A stretch of DNA of 64,000 nt, taken from contig JANUWF010003369.1 in NCBI GenBank assembly GCA_026120185.1, forward strand, positions 186,001 to 250,000, given 5' to 3'. The notes beneath the pieces were generated by a model. The model did no database searches. It was not told the origin of the DNA and saw only the letters and a program-made list of their open reading frames with translations. The DNA comes from Voacanga thouarsii. Lineage: Eukaryota > Streptophyta > Magnoliopsida > Gentianales > Apocynaceae. Position numbers and translations under genes: made by a program. This document shows, piece by piece, positions 49,015 to 61,704 of the stretch. Position 1 is the stretch's first letter. Every line of letters begins with the position of its first letter.

Positions 49015-49092
49015 CTTTGTACATACATATAAAGATGTATATGTGTGTGTGTTCGTCATATATTGTGGTTAACAAATTTTTTAAGTTGTTCT

Positions 49093-51016
49093 TAAAAATA
49101 TTGCTGCTCAATGTAACAGTAGCAATATCGGCGAATATCTTCACGGAACAATAAAAAATGGAAGAACAAATATATAACAGAGCATGGCAATAGCATGGAG
49201 GCTTAAAAACATACCTCTTGGAGCCTTAAACCTTGAAGAATATGGTTTAATTAATTGAAGCTCAAGAACAGCTTCTTCTTCACCGTGGATGAACACCACC
49301 AGTGCAATCACAGTCCACTGTCTTCCTTTCTTCTCCAGCTCCGGTGTGATCTTAATGCTAAGCTTTTCAATTCTTAGAATATGACTCAGCCTAATCTTCC
49401 GGTGGTGAGCACACATTCGGGTAGAAGGAAAAATGATCGGTCTCAATTTTTTCATTCCTTACGGTTGGTTTTATTCAAAGGCTTGGCTCTTCAGTACTCA
49501 AACAAAACCAACAACAAAAAAAAACCAAAAGTCTGAAATGAAAAAGCCACGAGAGAGAGAGAGAGCCAAGAGTCTTAGGAGAAAGAATTTTTTTTTCCTT
49601 TTCTTTTATTTTATTTTTCCACACAGAAAGCCAAGAGTCATGAAACAAAAAATAATTATTTTGTTAAAAATAATATTCCTGGAATTTAATATCTGAATAT
49701 TATTTACAAAATAAATTTTGACTTCATCATAAATTCTTCTGAACTGTGTCCGAAAAAATCCTATGGTCCAGGCTATTGGGCCAAAATAATATTTATTATT
49801 TTTCTTGAACCCGAAAAGCCCAAAATAATAAACATTAATTATTTTTCTTGGGATTAAATAAATAACCGAATAAATAATTAATGAACCCAAATGAACCAAA
49901 AAATAATTAAATTAGATAATAAATTTCTCTCCATTTATTTTATTCCAGTCATTAGACTTCTTGAATAAAATAAAACTCTCTCAACTGAAATCATTTTCTC
50001 AACCCAAAAATTAATTAGAACTTACGGGCTATTCCGAGGACCAAAAAGACACATCGCCTTGGCTACTAAAATGACCAAAATACCCTTACTATATAAATAT
50101 ATATATTTTGTATTTTAAATATTTCCTAATATCACCATAAGGAAATATTGACCCTAAAGACAATGCTACATTAGCAAAGTCTTCGACCTACAATTGAAAT
50201 GACTAAAATATCCCTCTACACATCGCCATACATTTAGAGTGGAAGAAGTGTACTAACACCTCTCTAAATGACATCTACCATCCTTAGGCTTCTAGTCCAA
50301 TGATCCACGACTTCCTAGAGTGTTTTCGCTTTCCAAGTGAGCTATCTTAAAGCAAACATCCAAGTCACGTTTCCCAGGGCCCTGAATATTTAGATCATTC
50401 GGACAACCACAAAGGGCGATATAGTGTAGAAACTATCTTGTACAAGTTTGTCTTAACTAACTAGTCATACATACCCAACATGCAAGTATATTGGCCATCC
50501 GATAGAACCTCAACTATAGCATATTAAAACATGTGCTTCCAACTTCGCCAGACCACCAACTCATACTCAAGTCATAGAGTACTAGTTCACGCTGTAGCGG
50601 TAGTACTTTAGGTTTCTACCATATAGTACTTTTTAAGAAACCACTACTACAGGTCCTGTTCTACGTATTCGAAATATGCTTATGTCATGAAGTGAGTGGA
50701 CTACTCACTGGTTAAAGATAAGCCATCCCCCATTTGGAATTCATAACATAATAACCTAAACATGATGATATTCCCATTCTCATCAATTGGTTAAGAACAA
50801 CTATTTATATGTTTAAATAACTCATAATCCATACCTTACTATGAAAGACTTCCATTCACATGAATCACTTATTCAAACACAATGGGTCTGTTCCAAACGA
50901 AAATGTACACAAATAAAGAAAATACATTTACAAACGATTTTTGACAAATAAATTCTTTTATTAACATGTTCGATATTTTCATCAGAAAATTAGTCTAAGA
51001 GGGCATATTCCCAACA
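49093..51016 (-). repeat. 3' LTR of the second Angela-like Copia, outer edge uncertain
   Basis: It is homologous to 56387-58282 from CTTCACGG (about 49139) to GGGCATATTCCCAACA (51016). The first part upstream of 49139 does not convincingly match TGAAGGAATTGACATATATA of the other LTR. Confidence 0.82.
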
Positions 51017-51059
51017 ATCTCTCACTTGCACTCTAAGACTAGATAAGTCCATATGTGCC

Positions 51060-52160
51060 CACCCCAATGGCGTCTAAGTGTTTCTTGAAGACCCTCTCAG
51101 TCAAAGGCTTGGTGAATGGATCTATTAGAATGCTTTTAGAGGCAATCTGTACCATCACGACTTCCCGTCTCTGGAAGAAATCCCGGTCTAGATGGTACTA
51201 CCTCACTATATGCTTCCCTTCCTTGTGGTTCCGAGGTTCCTTTGAGGTATGCTTAAGAACATACTTTACAACATGCCAATGAACCTCCCCCAGGTTTGAC
51301 TGATATATACTAACTAAGCCTACAGCAAAGCAGATATCTGGCCTAGTACATAGCATGGCGTACATGAGACTTCCCACAATCGAAGCGTAGGGAATCCTAC
51401 TCATCCTGTCTTTTTCTTCTTGAGACTTAGGACAGTCCCTTGAAGAAAGCGACAACCTATGTCTGCAAGGCATTAGAGCTCCTTTGCATGAGTTCATGTT
51501 GTACTTAGCCAGCATCTTGTCAATGTATGCAACTTGGGATAATCCTAACATTCTCTACTTCCTATTTCTAAGAAGTCTAATTTCGAGAATGTAGTTTGCT
51601 TCTCCCAAGTCCTTTATACTAAATTGACTAGATAGCCAAACCTTTGTAGATAACAATGACCCTGCATCATTTCCAATGAGTAGAATGTCATCCACATACA
51701 AGACAAGAAAAATCACATTAAACCCCTCAAGATTCTTGTACACGCATGGTTCATCTTCGTTTTGAATAAAGCTGTAAGACTTCACAATCTCGTCAAAACG
51801 AAGTTCCACGCTCTCGATGCTTGCTTAAGTCCATAAATGGACTTCTTAAGCTTGTAAACCATATGTTCTTGGCCGTCAGCAATAAAACCTTCCGGTTGGG
51901 ACATATAGATGTCTTCGCTAGGACGCCCATTTAAAAATGCCGTCTTGACATCCATTTGTCATATCTCGAAGTCATAATGAGATGCGATGGTAAGACATAA
52001 TGACATCCATTCATGATACAGATGGATTTAAGCATGGCCACAGAGAAAAGGTTTCCTTATAATCGATCCCTTCTTTCTGAGTATACCCTTTTGCCACAAG
52101 CCTAGCTTTGAAGGTTTCTATCTTCTCATCTGCTCCCCTCTTCCTCTTGTACACCCACTT
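51060..52160 (-). pseudogene. Copia reverse transcriptase with internally deleted RNase H
   Basis: RT pieces are 51555-51809 (YVDDILLIGND intact) and 51198-51551 (GLSQVAYIDKMLAKYNMNSC). The start of RT is in the C-terminal part of 52011-52937 (GCKWVYKRKRGADEKIETFK). After YVLKHTSK the frame jumps directly to EPRNHKEGKHIVR, skipping about 320 bases that the element at 3.5-3.9 kb still has. Only the last RNase H codons survive. Confidence 0.87.
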
Positions 52161-52164
52161 ACAC

Positions 52165-53650
52165 CCAATGGGTTTTAACCCTTCAGGTGAAGCTACAAGA
52201 TCCCAAACCTGATTGAAGTACATAGACTCAATCTCGGCTTTCATTGCTTTATACCATAGATTTGCATCGGCATCAACAATTGCCTTCTTGTATCTAGTGG
52301 GGTCTTGTTCCTGATGGTCAGAGACCAGCTCAAAAGCTTCTCCATACCATCTATCCGGAACCCTAGACACTCTCCCATTGCGACGAGGCACCATTTGTAC
52401 AGGCTCTTGAGGCTGTGCCTTTTCTTGTTCCACAATCGGGTCAGAAGAAGTTGCTTCCGAAGATAACTTCTCCTCAAGTTCCAACCTAGTTGAACATTTC
52501 GTGGAAGTACTTTGATCATCCTCTAAGTATCTAGCATTGGTACTATCCAGTACTTTCTGCTCCTTAGGATGATAAAAGTAACCACCATTTGTTCCTTTTG
52601 GATACCCAACAAAATAGCATAATTCTGATCTTGATTCCAACTTGTTTCCCTTGATCAGTACATAAGCTGAACAACCCCATATTCTGAGATGATTCAGACT
52701 TAGTTTACGCCCAGTCCACATCTCATAGAGAGTCCTAGGTACTGATTTGGAAGGCACCAAGTTCAGAATATATGCTGCTGTTTCTAGGGCATATCCCCAA
52801 AAAGATACTGGAAGAGTAGCATGAGACATCATGCTTCTGACCATTTCCATCAATGTCCTGTTCCTTCTCTCAGCTACTCCATTCTGCTGGGGTGTCCCTG
52901 GCACAGAGAGCTGGGATACTATCCCACGATGTGCCATGTAGTCCTTGAATTCACCTAGGAGGTACTATCCACCACGATCCAATCGTAAGGTCTTGATTAA
53001 TTTACCTGTCTGACGCTCTACTTCAGTCTTAAACTCTTTGAACTTGTCAAAAGAGTCAGACTTGCGTCTCATCAGGTAAACATAACCAAACCTTGTACAA
53101 TCATCTGTGAAAGTGATGAAGTACTCAAAAACCTCCTCTAGTTGGTGTAGACAATGGATCACACACATCAGTGTGAACAAGACTCAGTACCTTATTGGCA
53201 CTATCCGCCTTTAGGATGAAAGCCCTTTTGGTCATCTTTCCCATCAACCAGGATTCATACTAAGGCCAATTCTCCAATCTCAATAAGCCTAAAGGCCCAT
53301 CATGGATTAACCTCTGAATCCTGGTTGAGTTGATGTGACCCAACCTCAGATGCCAAAGATATGAGTCATTGATATTGGTCTTTCTCTTCTTAGTTAATGG
53401 TTCAGATTGAGCGTTATTTGATTGATGGGTAATAGAGTTTAAATAGAATAGCTTTCTATACATGTGCCCAGTACATAATATTTCTCCATCTCTACTGATA
53501 GAAACACCAGAATGGAAATATACAGAATATCCTTGATTTATAAGTTTCTCAACTGAAATCAAATTCTGACGAAAACTAGGTACATATAAAATATCTATTA
53601 AAACCACTTTATTATTACAATAAAAAATAAGATCCAGCTCTCCCATTGTA
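52165..53650 (-). pseudogene. Copia integrase region, broken
   Basis: The pre-integrase and zinc-finger part is 53260-53646 (WHLRLGHINSTRIQRLIHDG). It is followed by a TAG at 53260-53262 shared with the element at 1.5-10.7 kb, after which the CESC finger reads Y-E-S-W. The integrase core start lies in 52965-53180 (FEYFITFTDDCTRFGYVYLM), and the long frame 52011-52937 holds PGTPQQNGVAERRNRTLMEM and the C-terminal domain. The enzyme would be inactive. Confidence 0.87.
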
Positions 53651-53807
53651 AGGGCCTAGACTTGTGCTCTATTTCCACACGTAATCCATGTTCGCCCTTC
53701 TTGAGTTATCTTATCTTTCTAAACTCCCCGGAAGGAGTTACAGATATGATCAGTGGCTCCTGAATCAACAATCCAAGTGGAAGTTGATCTAACCATTGAT
53801 ATATACT

Positions 53808-54630
53808 TTAGATAGTAAACATTACCTGTGGGGTTTTTCTTGGCTTGAAAATCTGGATACTCCTTTTCCAGTGTCTCTTTTTCTCATATTTAAAGCACTT
53901 GCCCTTTGGTTTGTCTTTGGGCTGGGTCTTGGGCTGGGCTACTACGTTTTCCTTCTTCATTTTGAACTTTCTAGGCTTAGACTCAATTCTTGAGGAAAAA
54001 AGCCTTAGCAATCATGGCCATTGAATGTGGCTTTATGACCTTCTCTGCCTTCTGGAGTTCCTTCATCAACTCAGTCAAATACATGTTTAACTTGTTCATA
54101 TTGTAATTTAGTTTAAACTCAGTAAAGGAACCCGGTAGAGACTTGAAAACCATGTCCACTTGGCTCTCGGGGTCAATGATAGCCCCTAAGATTTCTGCCT
54201 CATCGAAAGCAACAATCATCTTGAGTATATGCTCCCTGACTAATACTCTCTCAGCTATCTTAGTTTTTATTATAGTTCAAAGAGCCTCCTGCCTTGCGGG
54301 CTGGCTCTTATCTGCGAACATAGTGGCCAATGAATGACTAATTTCATATGCAGAAGCCATGTACTCGTGTTTAGACTGGAGCACATTAGACATGGAGGCT
54401 AGCATATAGCAACGTGCCATTTCATTAGCCTTCTTCCATGCCTTCTCAGCCTCTCGCTCTTCGTTGGTGGAACCTTCCTCGATTACAGGGCAAGTATCGT
54501 AAAGGACATACTTATACTCCTTGGCTGTGAGTATTATGTCCAGGTTCTTCTTCCAGTCCAGATAGTTTGGTCTCGTTAACTTATTCTCACGGAGAATAAT
54601 GGCCAAAGGACTAAAAGAACCTCCCACCAT
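53808..54630 (-). pseudogene. Copia gag (UBN2-type), broken
   Basis: It starts at 54630 (MVGGSFSPLAIILRENKLTR). The three pieces 54277-54630, 53983-54219 and 53808-54011 cover capsid, linker and nucleocapsid, separated by stops or frameshifts. The zinc knuckle is degraded (CFKYEKKRHWKRS, with only one Cys and the His kept). At the place where the sister gag has a TAG, this copy keeps CAG (ADKSQPARQEAL). Confidence 0.87.
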
Positions 54631-56372
54631 TTCTGAAAAATCGAATAATAAAAGAAAGGATTTAGTTTGTGAAAATAAATTTGTGCACTGAAATTAATTT
54701 GACTCTTAGGAAAACTGACATAACTTCTTTGGAAGATTAACAGTTCCCTAAGTTAAGTGTAATAACCACCACAAATTAATTTCTCTTCTAGGTAATGATC
54801 TAGAGAATAACTCCATCGTGGGATGGCCGTTTTCTCTCATTTCCTATGGACATTCCTCACAATATAACTTTCAACGTAGGCTGGCCGATTATAGTACGTG
54901 TCCCGGGCTATCAATTACATCCTTCTATTAGATCTAGATCCTTGTGGTATCTCCATCCTATACGGGTTCACTCCCAGGGTGACGCGAGGGAACCCATGAT
55001 CTCTAATGAGGATCGTGATGGAAGCCGTGAGGCCGTTAGAACTCCTCTCCCACTTAGTCTTTTAAAATAAAGTTTTTTGAAAAAATATCCTTTTGAAAAT
55101 TCCATTAAGTTTTTCCTTAACTTAAAAATAAAATATCCAAGTCCATCAAAATCTCTATGTCAAGAATTATATCATTTGAGAGATTTTTCTATGGACTAAT
55201 TTTATTTAAGTTAAAACTTAATGATTTCAAAAATTTTCCAACTAAAACTTTTCCGAGACTTTGGTCTCAATTTATTTAACAAAACAATTTTTCTTGTGCA
55301 AAATAAAATAAAATGGCTTTCTATTTTAACTTACAAAAGTATCTAAATCCAATATATTTTCTATGTCAAGGATCAAATCCTTTGAGAAAATATCCAATGA
55401 TTAATTTTTGTTCAAGTTAAAAAAACCATTTAATTTTTTAAAGAAAAATATTTTCCTTGTATAAATATTCCCAAAGACTTTGGTCTTTGAGAAATCACGC
55501 ACATAGGTACACAAAATAAATAGCATGCCAGAAAACAGTACATGTTTTCATGCTTTTTTATTTTTTTATACTTAAGTGCCCAAATAATAGAATTAAACAT
55601 ATTAATTAATTAATGATCTTGTTTAATCCTCAAATCCTTTACTAATATTTTCATGCAAATATATTCCAAGAATATAAACTATTGCAAAAATATTAACTTC
55701 GCCTAATATGAGACCTAAATTAAAATTAAAAAAAAAATTGATTGGCAGTCCACGTGCACCGGATGCACTGGATCGAGCCTATTTGGCCTGTGGTCCACCG
55801 CAGCCGCGGTGCACTAATCGCACCAGATCACCATCCTCAGCAACCCGCGAATGCTGCCCGCCCGCCCGCCCGCCCTAGAACCCGCAACCCGCCAGCATCT
55901 GCTTGTCCGGGGCCCCGCTGACCCACGCGTTAACTCGGAAGCAATTGCAAATTTGCAATTGCTGTGCGGCGCAATTGGCTCCAATTTTTCCCAGCGGCTC
56001 GTGACATAGAAACAGAGGCGGCTCAGTGTGCAGCTCGGTTCCTCTTTGCGGCTTAGAGACAGTACCTTTCTTCTCCGAAACATTTTCTGGGTTCTATTTT
56101 TGCGATTTCTCTGCGGTTTCACTTCCTTTGGCTTCTTTGGACATTTTTCATTACAAAAAATCATCCAAACCAAAACAACAACCACCTATACCCATTTAAA
56201 TTGGGTTTACACGATCAAAACTCAAAAAATAAAAAAATTACAGAGAGCTCTGTGGAGCTTGCAGAAACCATGTCTCATACCATAAACAGCGAAGGATCAC
56301 ATATCTAAGCTCCAAACAATGTTCTTCTCCATTTTTATTAACTAACATGCTCCCTAAGTCAATCAAATTCAT
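54631..56372 (-). other. Non-coding leader of the second Angela-like Copia
   Basis: The segment to about 55710 aligns with the leader of the first Angela-like element (7380-8395). The rest, 55740-56160, is GC-rich with a run of CCCG repeats (55855-55875) and is largely different from the first element. The frames 55814-56185 and 56028-56285 show no known domain. Confidence 0.7.
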
Positions 56373-56386
56373 GCTCTGATACCACT

Positions 56387-58282
56387 TGAAGGAATTGACA
56401 TATATAGAGCATGCTTCACGGTGGATAGTAATGGAGAAACAAGAACATTAAATAGAGTATTGTAGCAGCATGGTGTCATGAAAACATACCTCTTGGAGCC
56501 TTAAACTTGAAGAATGTTGAAGAATTTCTTGAAGCACAGAAACAGCTTTCTTCTGCATCCGTCCATGAACACCAGTGCACTGTCTTCCTTTCTTCTCCAG
56601 CTCCGGTGTGATGAATGTCAAGCTTTTCAATTCTCAGAATATGACCCAGCCTTAATTTCAGTTGGTGAGCACAGAATGGGAAGAGAAGGAAAAAATGATC
56701 TCTCTGGTTTTTCACACACTGACCATCCGTTTTCCAGGCATGGCTTCTTCTATTATAGCCAAAACCTGTGAAGAAAACCAAAAGCCAGGAAAGCTAAACA
56801 GCCACACGAGAGGGAGAGAGAGAGCCAAAAGACTTGGGAAATTATTTTTTTTCTCTTTTCTTTTATTTTATTTTTCCACACAGAAAGCCAAGAGTCATGA
56901 AACCAAATATAATTATTTTGATAAAAATAATATTCTTGGAATTTAATACCCGAATATTATTAACAAAATAAATTTTGGTTTCACCCTAAACTTTTCTGAA
57001 CTATGTTCGGAAAAATCCTATGGTCCAAGCTATTGGGCCAAAATAATATTTATTATTTTTCTTGGATCCGAAAAGCCCAAAAAAATAAACATTAATTATT
57101 TTTCTTGGGATTAAATAAATAACCCAGTAAATAATTAATGAACCCAAATGAACCAAAAAATAATTAAACTAGATAATAAATTTCTCTCCATTTATTTTAT
57201 TCCAATCCAATAATAAATTAGACTTCCTGAATAAAATAAAACTCTCTCAACTGAGATCATTTTCTCAACCCAAAAAATTAATTAGGACTTACGGGCCATT
57301 CCGAGAACCAAAAAGACACATCACATTGGCTATTAAAATGATCAAAATACCCCTACTATATAAATATATGTGTTTTACATTTTAAATATTTTCTAATATT
57401 ACTATAAGAAAATATTAACCCTAAGGACAATGTTACATTAGCAAAGTCTTCGACCTACAAGTGAAATGACTAAAATACCCCTCTACACATCGCCGTATAT
57501 TTAGAGAGGAAGAAGTGTACTAACACCTCTCTAAATGACATCTACCATCCTTAGGCTTCTAGTCCAATGATCCACGACTTCCTGGAGTGTTTCCGCTTTC
57601 CAAGGGAGCTACCCTAAAGCAAACATCCAAGTCACGTTTCCCAGGGCCCTGGATATTTAGATCATCCGGACAACCATAAGGGGCGATATAGTGTAGAAAA
57701 TATCTTGTTCAAGTTTGTCTTAACTAACTAGTCATACATACCCAACATGCAAGTATATTGGCCATCCGATAGAACCTCAACTATAGCATATCAAATCATA
57801 TGCTTCCAACTTCGCTAGATCACCAACTCATATTCAAATCATAGAGTACTAGTCCACGCTGTAGCGGTAGTAATTTAGGTTTCTACCATATAGTACTTTT
57901 TAAGAAACCACTACTACATGTCCTATTCTACATATTCGAAATACGCTTATCTCATGAAGTGAGTGGACTACTCACTAGCTAAATGTAAGCCATCCCCCAT
58001 TTGAAATTCATAACATAATAACCTAAACATGATGAGATTTCCATTCTCATCAATCAGTTAAGAACAACTGTTTATGTGTTTAAATAACCCATGATCCTAC
58101 CTTACTGTGAAATACCTCCATTCACATGGATCACTTATTCAAACACAATGGGTCTATTCCAAACGAAAATGTACACAAATAAAGAAAATACATTCACAAA
58201 CGATTTTCGACAAATAAATTCTTTTATTAACATGCTCGATATTTTCATTAGAAAACTAGTCTAAGAGGGCATATTCCTAACA
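56387..58282 (-). repeat. 5' LTR of the second Angela-like Copia
   Basis: This 1896-bp repeat runs from TGAAGGAATTGAC to CATATTCCTAACA. Its right half (from about 57290) is homologous to the corresponding half of the LTRs at 1550-3366 and 8972-10742. Its left half is not. Confidence 0.9.
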
Positions 58283-61150
58283 GTTCTCAAGGGAAATTGG
58301 TTATTAAACCATCTTCAACAAAAGTAGAGTTTGAGTCTCCAGTATTTTTAGAAAGAATTCATGGTGATATATGTGGACCAATTAATCCACCATGTAGGCA
58401 ATTCAGATACTTTATGATTTTAATTGATGCATTGACCCGATGGTCGCATGTCAATTTGTTATCAACTCACAACTTAGTGTTTGCGAGATTGCTTGCACAA
58501 ATAATTCGTTTAAGAGCGCAATTTCCAGATTATCCTATCAAAATGATCCATCTAGATAATGTTGGGGAATATTCTTCCCAAGTCTTTGATGCTTATTGCA
58601 AGTCAATTGGTATTACTATTGAATATTCAGTAACTCATGTTCATACTCTGAATGGTCAACTGAATTATTCATTAAACGGTTACATTTAATTGACCGTTAT
58701 TAATGAGAACAAATCTCCCTACAACTGCTTGGGGACATGCTATTTTGCATGCTGTAGCATTTGTGCGCATAAGGCCAACAAGTTATCACAAATTTTCTGC
58801 CTTACAATTGGCTTTTGGTTTCAAACCAAATATTGCTCATTTGAGAACTTTTAGGTGTGCCGTGTATGTACTGATAGCGCCAAATCAACGTACTAAAATG
58901 GGTTCTCAAAGAAGGTTGGGGATATATGTTGGATATGTTTCTCCCTTTATAATCAGATACGTTGAACCATTGACAGGTGATGTATTCACAGCAAGATTTG
59001 CTAATTGTCGTTTTGATGAAACTTTGTTTCCTAAATTAGGGGGAGAATATAAACCACATAACAATGAGCTTACCTGGACAATATCATTGAATTACTTAGA
59101 ACCGCGCACAAGCGCAAGTGAACTAGAAGTTCAAAAGATCATTCATTTGTAAAGACTTGCAAATCAATTGCCAGATTCTTTTGCTGACTCTACAAGGGTA
59201 ACTAAATCGCATATTCCAACTATAGATGCTCCTATTCGGATAGAAGTTCTAGCAGGACAAAATACAATTCCTATAGCTATTGAATCAAAAACACGTCAGA
59301 AACATGGACGACCCATTGGTTCAAAAGATAAAAATCCTCGAAAGAAAAGAGGATTAAATGATCAGAATGATCCAATTGAAGAATTAGGAAAAAGGGATCA
59401 AGTGACAACTGATGCAAAAATCCAAATATCTGAAAATAGTGAACAGAATAGTGAGATATCCATTAATTATATAACTTTTGGTAGAAGTTGGAATCGGACG
59501 AAAATAACTGTTGATGATGTTTTTACATACAATATAGCACTTGAAGTGTTAAAATATAATAAGGATCTTGAACCAACATCAGTTGAAGAATGTCGTTATA
59601 GAAATGATTGGCCAAAATGGAAAGATGCGATTTAATTAGAGTTAAGCTCACTTGCAAAGCGTGAGGTTTTTGGACCTGTAGTCTGAACACCAAAAGGTGT
59701 AAAACCAATTGGTTATAAATGGGTATTTGTGTGAAAGAGAAATGAAAATAATGAAGTCGTAAGATATAAAGCACGACTTGTAGCACACGATTTTTTGCAA
59801 AAATCAGGTATGGATTACGATGAAACATATTCACCTGTGGTGGATGTAATTACACTCTGATACCTTGTGTGTCTAGTAGTACGTGAAAAAATTGACATGC
59901 GTCTAATGGATGTTGTGACTACTTATTTATATGGGAACCTTGATAATGATATTTATATGAAAATCCCAGAAGGATTTAGTATGCCTGGCGCATATAATTC
60001 TAACCCTCGTGGAAATTATTCCATTCAATTACAAAAGTCATTATATGGCTTAAAACAGTCTGGACGCATGTGGTATAATCGTCTTAGTGAATATTTATTG
60101 AAATTAGGATATAAAAATGATCCACTATATCCATGTATTTTTATTAAGAAATCTGAATATGGTTTTGTGATACTTGCGATATATGTTGATGATATTAACC
60201 TTATTGGGGCTCCAGAAGAACTTCAAAAGGCAAGAAATAGCCTGAAGCAAGAATTTGAAATCAAGGATTTTGGCAGAACTAAGTTTTGTCTTGGTTTACA
60301 ATTTGAGCATCTGGAAGATGGTATTTTTATTCATCAATCAACATATACAACAAAAGTTCTTAAAAGGTTTTACAAGGACAAAGCACATCCTTTGAGTTCT
60401 CCAATGGTCGTGAGGTCGTTAGATATAAATTAAGATCCTTTTCGACCTCAGGAAGATAATGAAGAACTACTTGGTCCTGAAATATCCTATCTCAGTGCAA
60501 TTGGCGCATTGATGTACCTTACTAATAATACTAGACCTGATATAGTATTTTCTGTGAATTTATTAGCAAGGGACAATAAATATGTCCTAAGATTGGAATG
60601 AGATTAAATATGTCCTAAGATATCTCCAAGGGACAATAGATCTTGGATTATTTTATTCAAATAGAACCAGTCCAATGTTGATTGATATGCTGATGCTGGT
60701 TATCTATCCGATCCACATAAAACACGTTCTTAAACTGGTTATTTATTTACATGTGGTGGTACTGCTATATCATGGCGCTCTACAAAACAATCTATAGCAG
60801 CTACTTCTTCTAATCATGCTGAAATTATAGCTATTCACGAGGCAAGCCGAGAATGTGTGTGGTTGAGATCAATGATCCATTATATCCGAGAAAATTGTGA
60901 ATTACCTTCTGAAAAGGAAATTCCAATACCTATTTATGAAGATAATGCAGTTTGTATAGCTCAATTAAGAGGTGGATATATTAAAAGAGATAGGACAAAA
61001 CATATTTCACCAAAATTTTCTTTACTCACGAACTTCAGAAGAGAGGTGAAATTGATGTGCAATAGATTTGATCATGTGATAATCTGACAGATTTACTCAC
61101 TAAGGTATTGCCGACTGCTTCATTTGAAAAATTAGTACATAAAATTGGAA
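58283..61150 (+). pseudogene. Copia pol: integrase, reverse transcriptase, RNase H, broken
   Basis: Integrase 58297-58689 keeps the first two catalytic acids (RIHGDICGP, IHLDNVGEY), but the frame breaks before the Glu motif (NGQLNYSL). The next part is 58703-59152 (MRTNLPTTAWGHAILHAVAF). The linker 59168-59635 has KHGRPIGSKDKNPRKKRG. The reverse transcriptase runs to 60433 with an intact YVDD (LAIYVDDINLIG), but with in-frame stops near 59732 and 59860. RNase H pieces (60857-61087) have YEDNAVCIAQLRGGYIKRD and DRTKHISPKF. A duplicated 29-base-scale segment near 60575-60630 repeats TATGTCCTAAGAT. Confidence 0.88.
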
Positions 61151-61408
61151 TGCGTCGGTTGAAAGATATAAAGTCATTTTGAAGATGTTATTAAGAGGGG
61201 GAGTATGTATACTGTATTCTTTTTTTCTAACTAAGATTTTTTCCTACAGGGTTTTTTCTTAGTCAGGTTTTTAATGAGGCAGTATTCCCTCTAGAATGGA
61301 AAATGTACTCTTTTCCTTCACTAAGTTTTTATCCCACAGGGTTTTTTCTATGAAGGTTTTTAACGAGGCATTTTTCGAAGTGGTTGAAAATGAACATTCA
61401 AAGGGGAG

Positions 61409-61704
61409 TGTAATGAAAATAATGGTTGTTCATTTTTTTAACAATAGTAAGTGGCTGTTCATTTTTTTGAAAATAATGTGACTGTTCGTATACTGTGACT
61501 GTTCATTTTCTAAGGTTATTAAATTCATTTCTTAACCTTTCAGATTCTATATCGAAACCTTTATAAATGGGGGTCATACGTAAATAAACGAACAATGAAT
61601 CAATGAAATTGTATTTAAGCGATTCTCTCTTTTCTCTCATTTTCTAGTATCTTTACTTTACAATTTTATATTTATTGATTCTATTTTGAATCAAATTCAC
61701 AACA
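61409..61704 (+). repeat. 3' LTR of the plus-strand Copia
   Basis: It begins TGTAATGAAAATAATGG right after the purine tract AAAGGGGAG and probably ends CACAACA at 61704. No partner LTR is present, so the outer end is inferred from the TG...CA rule. Confidence 0.7.

Larger units (their letters stand above)
49093..58282 (-). mobile_element. Second Angela-like Ty1/copia retrotransposon, decayed, RNase H deleted
   Basis: The 5' LTR 56387-58282 and 3' LTR (about 49093-51016) bound a minus-strand interior homologous to the element at 1550-10742. The PBS TGGTATCAGAGC (56373-56384) is two bases from the 5' LTR. The right edge is clear (ends CCTAACA at 58282). The left edge is not: homology with the right LTR is firm only from about 49139, so its outer 35 bases are lost or strongly changed, and 49093 is an estimate. 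The RNase H is largely missing and gag and pol have stops, although the RT box YVDD is intact. It abuts a plus-strand Copia fragment on the right. Confidence 0.88.
58283..61704 (+). mobile_element. 3' half of a Ty1/copia retrotransposon, plus strand
   Basis: Coding sequence begins abruptly at the LTR edge 58282 with the codons preceding the integrase core, and continues with integrase, AT-hook linker, reverse transcriptase and RNase H. It ends in the conserved 3' leader (TTTTTAACGAGGCA), a purine tract AAAGGGGAG and a 3' LTR (61409-61704). Protein similarity places it in the same family group as the elements at 20.8-32.3 kb, though its LTR differs. Gag, protease and 5' LTR are absent in the window, and no continuation is found left of 49093. 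Confidence 0.88.

Noticed and set aside
49088..49092. GTTCT as left target-site copy matching GTTCT at 58283-58287
   Set aside because: The left LTR lacks a clear outer end and the two flanks are unrelated, so the match may be chance; it was used only to place an approximate boundary.
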